Assembly: GCA_023395515.1 (NCBI GenBank)
Contig: JAEWZB010000095.1
Span: 1-51,066, forward strand
DNA: 51,066 bases
Direction of reading: 5' to 3'
From: Bacillota bacterium
GTDB taxonomy: Bacteria > Bacillota > Syntrophomonadia > Syntrophomonadales > Syntrophomonadaceae
The notes under the pieces were generated by a model. That model saw only the letters and a list, made by a program, of their open reading frames with translations, ran no database searches and was not told the DNA's origin. Shown piece by piece: positions 25,693 to 33,703 of this stretch. The translations under genes were made by a program, and so were the position numbers. Within the stretch, counting starts at the first letter, position 1. Each line of letters begins with the position of its first letter.

Positions 25693-26928
25693 TTATTTAT
25701 TTGAATTAGATAACCAAGCAATTATCCTGCTTATTACCAACCTTACATGCTCATAAGTTAACCCCCCCTGCCAGTATGCACAGTAAGGTTCCCTTAAGGG
25801 TGCATCACAGGAAAGCTCAAGGGAAGACCCTTGGACAAAAGTTCCGGCCGCCATAACTACTTTATCTGTATATCCGGGCAATAGAGCAAATTCAAGATGC
25901 ACATCACTATCTATAGGTGAACTGCTTTGTATAATTTGGCAAAATTTAAGTACCTCATCAGGAGTATTAAATTCTACTGCCTGTACTATATCAAAGCGTT
26001 TTTCATTCCACTTAGGATATACCCTAAAACCGTTTTGTTCCATGATATAAGCTAATAAACCGGCGCCCTTAACCGCTTGCAAAACCGTATGAGGAGCCAT
26101 AAATAAGCCTTGGTATAACCAGCGGCTGTTAAGCAGGCTGGCCCCTAAATCTTTCCCTAAACCAGGGGCAGTTAAGTAATAAGAGATTTCTTCCACTAAA
26201 TCTTCCCGGCCAATTATGTACCCCCCCGAGGGAGCTAAGCCTCCACCCGGATTTTTTATTAAAGAACCTGCCGTTATATCAGCTCCTACTTGGGGGGGTT
26301 CGAGGTTTTCTGTAAATTCCCCATAACAATTATCTACCACAACTATAATATTAGGATTAATCTCTTTAACTGTATCAATCATAGCTTTAATAGTATTTAT
26401 ACTCAAGGCTGGCCTTAAACTGTAACCTTTGGACCTTTGGATAAGAACCATAGCCGTCTGGTCTGTAACTTGCTTTTTAATAGCTGCAAGGTCGGGATTG
26501 CCTTTATCATCTAGAGCTACTTCCTTATAGGTAATCCCCTTTTCAATTATAGTGCCCCGGATTTTTTGCTTTTTTCCAATGACTTTACCTAAGGTATCAT
26601 AAGGAGCCCCCGCTATAGATATAAGTTCATCCCCTGGTTTTAATAAACCTAGTAAACAACTGGCTATAGCATGAGTTCCCGATACAATCTGACTTCTGAC
26701 TAAAGCATCTTCTCCGCCAAAAACATCCCGATAAATCGCTTCTAAGCTATCCCTGGCATAATCACCATACCCATATCCGGAAGCCGGATGAAAATTATTT
26801 TCCCTAACCTTATGTTTTTGAAAACATTCTAATATTTTCACCTGGTTAGTATAAGCAATTTCCTCATAATATTGAAATTCCTTAGCTAAAACTGCTTCAG
26901 CTTCTTTTATTACATCCAACGCATACAA
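25693..26928 (-). CDS. ynbB: Methionine gamma-lyase family PLP enzyme (YnbB)
   Basis: This 411-residue protein is the YnbB / 'aluminium resistance' PLP enzyme of Firmicutes. The active-site lysine is in GSLIKNPGGGLAPSGGY, and the cofactor region includes VSGTHAIASCLLGLL and VVDNCYGEF. The reaction is not established for this branch; family naming suggests a C-S lyase-like activity. A TTG start at 26928 is 5 bases after GGTGAT, which makes an unusual RBS. In Bacillus the order spoVK-ynbA-ynbB-glnR-glnA is conserved; here spoVK lies 24 bases upstream but ynbA and glnR are missing. Confidence 0.9.
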   Translation of the reverse strand: MYALDVIKEAEAVLAKEFQYYEEIAYTNQVKILECFQKHKVRENNFHPASGYGYGDYARDSLEAIYRDVFGGEDALVRSQIVSGTHAIASCLLGLLKPGDELISIAGAPYDTLGKVIGKKQKIRGTIIEKGITYKEVALDDKGNPDLAAIKKQVTDQTAMVLIQRSKGYSLRPALSINTIKAMIDTVKEINPNIIVVVDNCYGEFTENLEPPQVGADITAGSLIKNPGGGLAPSGGYIIGREDLVEEISYYLTAPGLGKDLGASLLNSRWLYQGLFMAPHTVLQAVKGAGLLAYIMEQNGFRVYPKWNEKRFDIVQAVEFNTPDEVLKFCQIIQSSSPIDSDVHLEFALLPGYTDKVVMAAGTFVQGSSLELSCDAPLREPYCAYWQGGLTYEHVRLVISRIIAWLSNSNK

Positions 26929-26952
26929 CTTACATCACCACTTATATTATAT

Positions 26953-27834
26953 TTAAATAGAACTAGGATCAGGTAAATCCTTTTCTTCAATTGTAACCAA
27001 TTCTTTGCGGTTTAAGTTAGATTTATCTACTATCCTCAAAGCTTGTAATCTTATGGACTTCTCGACTAAATTTCTTACATACCGGGCATTACCACTATGT
27101 GGATGATGGTTTTTAGTAAATTCATTTAAGATATTCTTAAGTTTCCACCGGCATCGGCTGGTTAATTCATAATCCCTTTCTAAATACATCTGCAAAGCAA
27201 TCTGAAATAATTCCTCATCATCATAATCTTTAAACTTAATATGAATGGGAAAACGCGACCTTAGACCCGGATTAGATGTCATGAACTTTTCCATTTCCCT
27301 AGTGTATCCAGCTAAAATTATAACTAAGTTATCCCTATAGTCCTCCATGGCTTTAACCATTGTGGCTATAGCTTCCTTGCCAAAATCCTTTTCCCCTCCT
27401 TGAGCTAAGGTATAGGCTTCATCTACAAACATAATTCCGCCCATAGATTTTTTGAGCATTTCTTTAGTCTTTTGGGCAGTATGACCAATGTACTCCCCCA
27501 CTAAGTCAGCTCTTTCCACTTCCACTAAATGACCTTTGGATAATACCCCTATATCATTAAATATATTACCCAAAATCCGAGCGACGGTAGTTTTTCCCGT
27601 ACCGGGGTTACCGTTAAAAACCATGTGTAAGACAGTGGGAGATGCTTTTAAATGAAGTTGGGTTCTGCGATTCTGAATTAAGGAAAAAGCCGTCACTTCT
27701 GCCAAGGTTTTTTTAACTTCCTTTAAGCCTATCAGTTGTTCTAACTCTTTAAAAGATTCACTCCGCGGAAAGGAGTTTTGCCCTATATATGATGCATTAT
27801 CAGATCCGGTTTGACTATTTGCATCAAACTTCAT
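26953..27834 (-). CDS. spoVK: Stage V sporulation protein K-type AAA ATPase
   Basis: This 293-residue protein is a CbxX/CfqX-type AAA+ ATPase like SpoVK. Walker A is GNPGTGKTTVAR (about 73-84), Walker B GGIMFVDEAYTL, sensor 1 VIILAGY, and the arginine region NPGLRSRFPIHI follows. SpoVK is a sporulation protein of the mother cell in Bacillus, so the organism is probably a spore-former. The start is ATG at 27834 with GGAG 6 bases upstream; the longer TTG form uses that GGAG as codons. The gene leads the short operon spoVK-ynbB-DUF456. Confidence 0.9.
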   Translation of the reverse strand: MKFDANSQTGSDNASYIGQNSFPRSESFKELEQLIGLKEVKKTLAEVTAFSLIQNRRTQLHLKASPTVLHMVFNGNPGTGKTTVARILGNIFNDIGVLSKGHLVEVERADLVGEYIGHTAQKTKEMLKKSMGGIMFVDEAYTLAQGGEKDFGKEAIATMVKAMEDYRDNLVIILAGYTREMEKFMTSNPGLRSRFPIHIKFKDYDDEELFQIALQMYLERDYELTSRCRWKLKNILNEFTKNHHPHSGNARYVRNLVEKSIRLQALRIVDKSNLNRKELVTIEEKDLPDPSSI

Positions 27835-27849
27835 AGATATCTCCAAAAT

Positions 27850-27905
27850 ATCACCACTTCCCCAATATCTAAATTATTATATGATAAATAGCCAAAAGTG
27901 GTGAT
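27850..27905. repeat. 10-bp inverted repeat upstream of spoVK
   Basis: ATCACCACTT (27850-27859) and AAGTGGTGAT (27896-27905) are exact inverted arms 36 bases apart in the spoVK leader. The same AAGTGGTGAT sequence also lies at the ribosome site of ynbB (26932-26943, minus). Confidence 0.5.
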
Positions 27906-28069
27906 GTTTTTAGTTAATTATAATTATACTTTAATTAAGGTTAAGTCAAATCTAATATTAATCCAGTATAGATGATTTATTATAATCACTTCCCTGCCCA
28001 TTTAGCAAACCATAAAAAACATCATGATGAATATTAATTAATGATTTATGCGGACCATTGCACGTATAA

Positions 28070-28083
28070 ATAACACGTGTTAT
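28070..28083. promoter_or_regulatory. Palindrome ATAACACGTGTTAT, candidate hicAB operator
   Basis: This perfect 14-bp palindrome lies 26 bases upstream of the hicA start and next to a TATAAA at 28065-28070. HicB antitoxins are known to bind inverted repeats at their own promoter, so it is the best candidate operator. The contact is inferred. Confidence 0.6.
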
Positions 28084-28109
28084 ATTTAAAAGTACCTGGG
28101 GGGTTTAGT

Positions 28110-28310
28110 TTGAAAAGTTATTCTTCCAAAGATATTTTAAATATTTTGCAACAAAACGGCTGGTATATTGACTCTCAAAGAGGGTCACATATACATTTAA
28201 AACATGCACAATTTAATAATAAGGTTACAGTTCCCCATCCTAGAAAAGACCTTCCTGTAAAAACCGTAAAAAGTATTTTCTTGCAGGCAAAGCTTGATTT
28301 CACCGAATAA
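28110..28310 (+). CDS. hicA: HicA family toxin (mRNA interferase)
   Basis: This 66-residue protein has the HicA fold pattern: SSKDILNILQQNGW, then RGSHIHLKH with the catalytic histidine, and VTVPHPRKDLPVKTVKSIFLQAKL. HicA cleaves mRNA when its partner is lost. TTG at 28110 is preceded at 6 bases by GGGGGG, and matches the usual start of the family just before the KSYSS helix; a longer form from 28077 has no RBS. It is followed by hicB after 19 bases. The toxin residues look intact. Confidence 0.87.
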   Translation: MKSYSSKDILNILQQNGWYIDSQRGSHIHLKHAQFNNKVTVPHPRKDLPVKTVKSIFLQAKLDFTE

Positions 28311-28329
28311 GAACAAGGAGGTTAAACCT

Positions 28330-28737
28330 ATGAAAAACAGATATATATTTCCCGCCATATTTACTTTTGATAGTGATGGTATCTCTATTGAATTTCCTGA
28401 TTTACCAGGTTGTTTTACCTGTGCTGATTCATTAGAGGAAGCTACCTTTATGGCTAAAGATGCTATGGAATTACATTTATACAATATGGAGCAGGATAAA
28501 GATATTATTCCTGAACCTTCACTCTTAACTGATTTTGCTGTTGATAATAATCAGCGCATTGTCCTAGTAGAGGCTTGGATGCCTCCAGTACGCGATGATA
28601 TGGAAAATAGATCCGTTAAGAAAACTCTAACTGTCCCTAAATGGTTAAATGATATTGCTGAACAAAATCAAGTTAATTTTTCTCATATATTGCAATCAGC
28701 ATTAAAAGAATATTTAGGTATTACAGAAAAACGGTAA
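28330..28737 (+). CDS. hicB: HicB family antitoxin
   Basis: This 135-residue protein has the HicB domain at its N-terminus (YIFPAIFTFD, ISIEFPDLPGCFTCADSLEEA, AKDAMELHLYNME) and a C-terminal ribbon-helix-helix stretch (KKTLTVPKWLNDIAEQNQVNFSHILQSALKEYL). The first part binds HicA, the second binds DNA to repress the operon. ATG at 28330 has AAGGAGG 8 bases upstream. The palindrome at 28070 is the likely binding site. A terminator follows at 28777. Confidence 0.9.
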   Translation: MKNRYIFPAIFTFDSDGISIEFPDLPGCFTCADSLEEATFMAKDAMELHLYNMEQDKDIIPEPSLLTDFAVDNNQRIVLVEAWMPPVRDDMENRSVKKTLTVPKWLNDIAEQNQVNFSHILQSALKEYLGITEKR

Positions 28738-28776
28738 TATGGCCAATCAGATAATGAAATTCTAAAAAACATAAAA

Positions 28777-28797
28777 AGCCGCTCCTATTGAGCGGCT
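28777..28797 (+). terminator. Terminator of hicAB
   Basis: AGCCGCTC (28777-28784) and GAGCGGCT (28790-28797) form an 8-bp stem with A's before and AAAA after. On the minus strand it could also end the opposite transcript, though its T-tail there is stronger. Confidence 0.7.
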
Positions 28798-28842
28798 AAA
28801 AGTCCAGGTAAACCTATTTATAAAATTTCAAAAATTAATAAA

Positions 28843-29382
28843 TCATTTTAGCAAGACTTTCAAATTATTTATTACCTTAAGGGTAGTTTCCCAATTATTA
28901 TTAGCATTACATATAATAATATCGCTATTATTAAATAAATCATTGACTTCATCTTCATAGGATAATAGCCTATCTAAAGCCTCCTCTTCCGTGAATCTTT
29001 TGGTTAAACGTTGTTTACACTCTTGATAGGAAGCATAGACTCCAATAACTAATATTTGATTGCCGAACATTTCTTTAAGTTTCTGGGTACCGTTATTATC
29101 TAACACAATTGAGGCTATATGTTTATTATTAAACACCTCTTGAATAGATAATAATGAAGTAGCGTAAATATTGCCATTATACTCGGTATACTCTAATAGA
29201 TTGCCTTTTTCATAAAGAGATATAATTTCTTGCCGGGATGAAAAATAATAATCAACACCATTTATCTCATTTGGCCTAGGCTGGCGGGATGTATAAGTTA
29301 CTACTTTTTCTAACTCCATCTGGCTTTGTAAGGTTGTTTTACCAACACCACTCGGCCCTTGAAATATCACCAAATTATACAT
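28843..29382 (-). CDS. Guanylate kinase-like P-loop kinase
   Basis: This 179-residue protein begins with a P-loop (VIFQGPSGVGKTTL) and the GMP-binding stretch VTYTSRQPRPNEINGVDYYFSS, then IYATSLLSIQEVF; LTKRFTEEEALDRLL is the lid-like region. This is the guanylate kinase order, but the protein is about 25 residues shorter than typical Gmk, and the housekeeping gene usually sits beside rpoZ, which is absent here. It may be a second nucleotide kinase. GGAGG is 7 bases before the ATG. It is divergent from the dNTPase at 29597. Confidence 0.75.
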   Translation of the reverse strand: MYNLVIFQGPSGVGKTTLQSQMELEKVVTYTSRQPRPNEINGVDYYFSSRQEIISLYEKGNLLEYTEYNGNIYATSLLSIQEVFNNKHIASIVLDNNGTQKLKEMFGNQILVIGVYASYQECKQRLTKRFTEEEALDRLLSYEDEVNDLFNNSDIIICNANNNWETTLKVINNLKVLLK

Positions 29383-29596
29383 TAAATTCCTCCAAAATAT
29401 CTATAAATATTAATTTAAATAATTTGATCAAATTATAAATAACAATTCATTAACAAATTCTTTTAATATGTTCAATTTCCTTCATACCTATATATTTAAT
29501 ATTTTTATTCGACTACCCTGTTAATTTAGCTATTTTATGTTAATATTTAGTTAATTTTATTGGAGATTCTTTTGCATGTTAAAGGAGTTTTTATTA

Positions 29597-30772
29597 ATGA
29601 ATAAATTATATAAAAGAGAATTAGAAGAAATTCAAGCCCCATATTTAGCTTCCTATGCGGTAAAAAAGCCGGTAGAAAATAGCCGAGATCATGAGGAGAA
29701 ATCTAATAATTTAGAAACTAGAACTGATTTTCAAAGGGATAAGGATAGAATTTTACACTCCAAGGCGTTTCGGAGGCTAATGTATAAAACCCAGGTTTTT
29801 GTTAATCATGAAAATGATGACTATCGTACCCGTTTAACTCATAGTTTAGAGGTTGCCCAAATGTCTAGAGGAATTGCCAGGTCCTTAAGGCTAAATGAAG
29901 ACCTGGTAGAAGCAATAGCTCTTGGTCATGATTTAGGGCATACGCCTTTCGGACATGCAGTTGAAGACCTGCTTAATAAAAATTTAAGAAATTACGGGGG
30001 TTTTTACCATAATGAACAGAGTATTCGGGTGGTAGAATTACTAGAAACCAAAACAGGAGCACATTACCCCGGATTAAATTTAACTAAGGAAGTAAGAGAA
30101 GGTATCTTAAAGCATACTAAAGATACTAGTGGTATATGCGCGCATCTTGCTCCAGATTCTCCTCCCTCCCTGGAGGCCCAAGTAGTAAGATTTGCAGATA
30201 CAATCGCCTATGTTTCTCATGACTTTGAAGACGCCTATTATTCTTCAACTATACTAAAAGAAAATCCTTTATTAGATGAAAAAGCTCTAGATAATATATG
30301 GGAGCTTTTCAATGCCGACAAGCAATATGGGGTGAGCAGCATTTTAAATAAGCTCATAACAGACTTAACTGAAGGAACCGCCGCAAAGATCATGGAATTA
30401 AATATACAAAGTGTAGAAGATGTTAGGAATCACCAGGAATATATAGTCGGTTTTAAAAAATACGGCTCTGCATTTGACCAATTCAGAAAATTTGTTAATA
30501 AATATGTATATGATAGCTCTATAACTGCTATTATGGATACTAAAGCTAAAAGGATAATTAATGAATTATATAATGCCTATTTGGAAAATCCCAAACAACT
30601 GCCCACTAAAATATATGTCGATTTCCTAAAACCACGAACCCTTCTCCATAGCTATTTAGCCACACCGGAAAGAGAGATATGTGATTTTTTATCTAGCCTT
30701 ACCGACCGCCAGGCAATTTTACTATATAATAAGCTCTTTAATCACAGTGAGCGAATTATTAATGCCAATTAA
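29597..30772 (+). CDS. Deoxyguanosinetriphosphate triphosphohydrolase-like (dNTPase)
   Basis: This 391-residue protein has the HD-domain residues of dNTP triphosphohydrolases: RTRLTHSLEVAQMSRGIAR with H, then ALGHDLGHTPFGHAVEDLL and a DTIAYVSHDFEDAY acidic site. It converts dNTPs to nucleosides plus triphosphate and may lower dNTP pools. The FRDxKDRILHSKAFRRLMYKTQVF-like N-terminus fits the dgt family. ATG at 29597 has AAGGAG 9 bases before it; the ATG at 29576 would include that RBS as codons. It is divergent from the guanylate kinase-like gene. A DNA-damage or phage-defence role is conceivable but not shown. Confidence 0.88.
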   Translation: MNKLYKRELEEIQAPYLASYAVKKPVENSRDHEEKSNNLETRTDFQRDKDRILHSKAFRRLMYKTQVFVNHENDDYRTRLTHSLEVAQMSRGIARSLRLNEDLVEAIALGHDLGHTPFGHAVEDLLNKNLRNYGGFYHNEQSIRVVELLETKTGAHYPGLNLTKEVREGILKHTKDTSGICAHLAPDSPPSLEAQVVRFADTIAYVSHDFEDAYYSSTILKENPLLDEKALDNIWELFNADKQYGVSSILNKLITDLTEGTAAKIMELNIQSVEDVRNHQEYIVGFKKYGSAFDQFRKFVNKYVYDSSITAIMDTKAKRIINELYNAYLENPKQLPTKIYVDFLKPRTLLHSYLATPEREICDFLSSLTDRQAILLYNKLFNHSERIINAN

Positions 30773-30902
30773 ATAGTATAAACTTTAGTTCCTCCGCCAA
30801 GGGTACCATCGCTCGGCTAAAATATAGGTTTTATCTCCAAACTTAATTATGCCCACGGATTTTTAAACATTATTGATAATGAAAATTTATAAAGGGCTTT
30901 AA

Positions 30903-30931
30903 TTGTACTGGCACATTATATTATGTATAAT
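30903..30931 (+). promoter_or_regulatory. Consensus-like promoter of the flavin-binding gene
   Basis: TTGTAC at 30903-30908 and TATAAT at 30926-30931 are separated by 17 bases, a good sigma-A promoter, 38 bases upstream of the ATG at 30969. The rest of the 30773-30902 gap holds nothing I recognise. Confidence 0.8.
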
Positions 30932-30968
30932 TTCATCTATAAATTTAAGATAATAGGGAGGTAAATAC

Positions 30969-31361
30969 ATGCAAGAAGTTTATGAATTTTTAAAAAAATG
31001 CGGTACATATTACATCGCCACAATGGATGGAGATCAACCTCGAGTAAGGCCCTTTGGAACCATTAATATCTTTGAAAATAAACTTTATATTCAGACCGGC
31101 AAAATTAAAAAAGTATCCCGGCAGATAAAAGCCAATCCCAAAATAGAAATCTGCGGTATGACGGATGGTAAATGGATTCGTATAGAAGCTATGGCCGTAG
31201 AAGATGACCGTCTTGAACCAAAACAGGATATGTTAGAGGCCTACCCGGAATTAAAAACGATCTATGCAGCCGACGACGGCAATACTCAAGTTTTTTATCT
31301 GGAAAATGTTACGGCGACAATTTCCTCTTTCACTACTGAACCTCAAGTCATACGCTTCTAA
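30969..31361 (+). CDS. FMN-binding split-barrel (pyridoxamine oxidase-like) protein
   Basis: This 130-residue protein matches the pyridoxamine 5'-phosphate oxidase-like split barrel: GTYYIATMDGDQPRVRPFGTINIFENKLYIQTG, then KVSRQIKANPKIEICGM. Such small members bind FMN or F420 and reduce various substrates; the actual one is unknown. It is cytosolic and stands alone between a good promoter and the hfq terminator. Confidence 0.82.
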   Translation: MQEVYEFLKKCGTYYIATMDGDQPRVRPFGTINIFENKLYIQTGKIKKVSRQIKANPKIEICGMTDGKWIRIEAMAVEDDRLEPKQDMLEAYPELKTIYAADDGNTQVFYLENVTATISSFTTEPQVIRF

Positions 31362-31411
31362 AACCAAGCAACTCTTCGAGAAGTCAATGGCATATTATGT
31401 CCTCATGGAAA

Positions 31412-31431
31412 AACCCGGCCGGAGCCGGGTT
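31412..31431. terminator. Shared terminator of the flavin-binding gene and hfq
   Basis: AACCCGGC (31412-31419) and GCCGGGTT (31424-31431) pair around a 4-base loop. The stem includes the first bases of the hfq stop codon, so it serves two convergent genes. Confidence 0.8.
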
Positions 31432-31675
31432 ATTCATCTTCATTTTTATCTAAATAGAAAGCTCCCAGCGGCTTAAGGGGTGATACAGTTGAAATAGCAT
31501 GTTTATAAACTAACTGTTGTTTTTGGTCCATCTCAATTATTACCGTAAAATTATCAAACCCTTTTACTAGTCCCTTTATTTGAAATCCGTTGACCAGATA
31601 CACAGTTACAGGTATTTTATCTTTTCTAACCTGATTCAAAAAGGCATCCTGAAGATTAAGCTGGTTTTTACTCAT
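31430..31675 (-). CDS. hfq: RNA chaperone Hfq
   Basis: This 81-residue protein is Hfq, the Sm-like hexamer that helps small RNAs pair with mRNA. The Sm1 motif is in LNLQDAFLNQVRKDKIPVTVYLVNGFQIKGLVKGFDNF and the Sm2 motif in YKHAISTVSPL, with the acidic C-tail after it. I prefer the ATG at 31675 because the family starts MSK; a TTG at 31678 directly upstream cannot be excluded. It follows miaA after 41 bases, the conserved miaA-hfq pair. Confidence 0.96.
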   Translation of the reverse strand: MSKNQLNLQDAFLNQVRKDKIPVTVYLVNGFQIKGLVKGFDNFTVIIEMDQKQQLVYKHAISTVSPLKPLGAFYLDKNEDE

Positions 31676-31716
31676 CAAGGTTTAACCCCCATTTCATATT
31701 GTTATTCACCTAAATT

Positions 31717-32649
31717 CTACATTGCAGATAATTGTCCTTCAAAATGAATTAAAATATTTTTAGCTAGTTCTTCCCTATCCGGGTATCTAGCCACATCAAA
31801 CCAAACAATGCGTTTATCTTTATTAAACCAAGTATACTGTCTTTTGGCCAAATGCCTGGTTTCTCTTTGTATTTCATATATCATTTGCTCTTTAGTTAAA
31901 AATCCGTCTAAATAGAAACCTACTTGTATGTAGCCTACCGATTGCATCGAACTAAGGTTTAGATCATAACCGTTTTTTCTGAGCGCAGATACCTCCTCTA
32001 TTAACCCATTATCTAACATATGTAAAACTCTAGCATTTATTCTTTTATACAATTCTTGCCTTTCTAGATATAATCCCACCGTTGCTAAATTATATGTGCC
32101 GGAGTTTTTTAGCTGCATGGAGGAGAAAGGCTGACCAGTTAATTCATATACCTCAATAGCCCGGACTATTCTTTTCTGGTCATTACTGCTAATCATAGCT
32201 GCATATTCACTATCAATACTTTTTAAGTACTCATAAGCGTAATCTAAACCTTGCTGATTTATTAATTCATCCCATTTATCCCGAATTTCATTTTTGGTGG
32301 CCATCGGATAAAAAACATAATTATCTACTACAGCCTGATAATATAGCCCGGTTCCTCCAACTAAAATAGGAATAGTATTTTGATGATTAAGCTCCTCTAT
32401 TATTAGCTTGGCTTGGGCTTGATAATCAGCTACACTATAATCCTCATCAGGACTTACTAAATCAATTAAATGGTGTTTAATTATTTTTTGCTCTGCTAAA
32501 GAAGCTTTAGCTGTGCCTATATTCATACCCTTATAAACCTGCATAGAATCGCAGGAGAGTATTTCCGCCTTTATATTTTGCGCTACATAAAGAGAAATTT
32601 CAGTTTTACCGACGGCGGTAGGGCCGACTAAAGCGGCTAAGTTAAGCAC
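31717..32649 (-). CDS. miaA: tRNA dimethylallyltransferase
   Basis: This 310-residue enzyme adds a dimethylallyl group to A37 of tRNAs that read codons starting with U. The P-loop is GPTAVGKTEIS (about 8-18), then SCDSMQVYKGMNIGTAK, HHLIDLV and VGGTGLYYQAVVD. The tRNA-contact part MQSVGYIQVGFYL and the C-terminal RETRHLAKRQYTWF are present. The start is GTG 10 bases after GGAG. MiaB, which methylthiolates the product, is in the same window at 41642. Confidence 0.96.
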   Translation of the reverse strand: MLNLAALVGPTAVGKTEISLYVAQNIKAEILSCDSMQVYKGMNIGTAKASLAEQKIIKHHLIDLVSPDEDYSVADYQAQAKLIIEELNHQNTIPILVGGTGLYYQAVVDNYVFYPMATKNEIRDKWDELINQQGLDYAYEYLKSIDSEYAAMISSNDQKRIVRAIEVYELTGQPFSSMQLKNSGTYNLATVGLYLERQELYKRINARVLHMLDNGLIEEVSALRKNGYDLNLSSMQSVGYIQVGFYLDGFLTKEQMIYEIQRETRHLAKRQYTWFNKDKRIVWFDVARYPDREELAKNILIHFEGQLSAM

Positions 32650-32722
32650 AATACTATCACTCCGTAATTATCGTAATTTTAATTCCATTTGAAATCTAAT
32701 TTAATCATGTTGAATGTATAAG

Positions 32723-32870
32723 TAGAGGCGGTCTGCGACCGCCAAGGCTTGACGCTGATACCGCTGACCCTTCGGGCGCTGAATTACACTGACCTTCTTT
32801 AATAAAAAACAGCGTAAATCATAAAAAATCAGTGTGAATCTGCGTTAAACCAAGTAGGCGAAGCCTACCG
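32723..32870. repeat. Structured intergenic repeat-like element
   Basis: This stretch between the methyltransferase and miaA has several hairpins: GGCGGTC-tgc-GACCGCC at 32727-32743, CCC-TTC-GGG at 32768-32776, and GTAGGC-gaa-GCCTAC at 32854-32868. ACACTGA at 32786 can pair with TCAGTGT at 32829, and GACGCTG at 32751 with CAGCGT at 32810. GCTGA-containing units repeat directly. It contains no ORF and is richer in GC than its surroundings, like an interspersed repeat or structured RNA. Confidence 0.55.
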
Positions 32871-32921
32871 TTACCGAGCAATATCTAAGACTTTTACATC
32901 AATCTCAAACCGTCCCCGGTT

Positions 32922-33698
32922 CTAAACCTCAATAACTCCATAAGTTATTTTATTATTAGGGCTGCCGGAAAAGTTTTGAATACCTAACCGGTCAAATTCT
33001 AAACTGCCGCTTAATTCTTTTACTACTACTCTTTTACGGGCAACTCTGCAGGCTTCATGGATAGACGCCACTGTTAAAGGTTCATGATTCGCTATGAGGC
33101 GTAAAGGTGATAAAGCCGTACTTTTTAATAATGGTTTTCTAAACATAGGATCAAAATAGACTATATCGAAAGCAGCATCGGGCAATGATTTTAAAAAATC
33201 CATATGATTATCATTAATAACTTGAATACGGTGAATAGCTTCATCTAACCAGCTCATTTGGGACTGATATAATTTCATGCCCCATTTAACCAGCCAAGCT
33301 ATAGGCGAAGATGACTCTAATCCGATAATTTGTCCGTCCGGGTTAAAGTAAGAGGCTACAATAGCATCAGCTCCCAGGCCTAAGGTACAATCAAGCAATT
33401 TATCTGCACCGGTTATAGCGCAAGCTTTAACTAAAGGGTCCATAGTATTAAACTTTCTATACATAGAAATGCGGTTTTTAGCCATGCTGGGATGAAAATA
33501 AAACTTTTGTTCTCCTAGGTATAAAATCGGCCCTTCCTTATGCCAAACTATAACCCCATCCACATCAAAATCATGTTGTAGCTGCTCTATACTCCGCCCT
33601 TCCCGCTGGGCAAAATCCAGATTAGTTGCGGCTAAGAATTCATCCAGCAGGTTATTCATACCAGCCTTAGATTGTGTAGTAGTAACTACCAGTTTCAT
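32922..33698 (-). CDS. RsmJ-like SAM-dependent methyltransferase
   Basis: This 258-residue protein has a Rossmann SAM-binding site (LLDCTLGLGADAIVASYF, about 100-117) and a YFDPMFRKP motif resembling the DPPY type, as in RsmJ, the 16S rRNA m2G1516 methyltransferase. The N-terminus TTQSKAG and the ordering fit the RsmJ family broadly, but the target is inferred. The ATG has GAGGT 7 bases before it, inside the mutL end; the intergenic space to mutL is 5 bases, so it is in the mutS operon. Confidence 0.8.
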   Translation of the reverse strand: MKLVVTTTQSKAGMNNLLDEFLAATNLDFAQREGRSIEQLQHDFDVDGVIVWHKEGPILYLGEQKFYFHPSMAKNRISMYRKFNTMDPLVKACAITGADKLLDCTLGLGADAIVASYFNPDGQIIGLESSSPIAWLVKWGMKLYQSQMSWLDEAIHRIQVINDNHMDFLKSLPDAAFDIVYFDPMFRKPLLKSTALSPLRLIANHEPLTVASIHEACRVARKRVVVKELSGSLEFDRLGIQNFSGSPNNKITYGVIEV

Positions 33699-33703
33699 CA
33701 GTG

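Noticed and set aside
30773..30902. Possible small RNA after the dNTPase gene
   Set aside because: Only weak partial pairing (around GGTACC) and no terminator were seen.
28843..31361. Complete anti-phage system around hicAB, kinase and dNTPase
   Set aside because: The genes are on different strands with separate promoters, and each has an ordinary explanation; kept only as a low-level suggestion.
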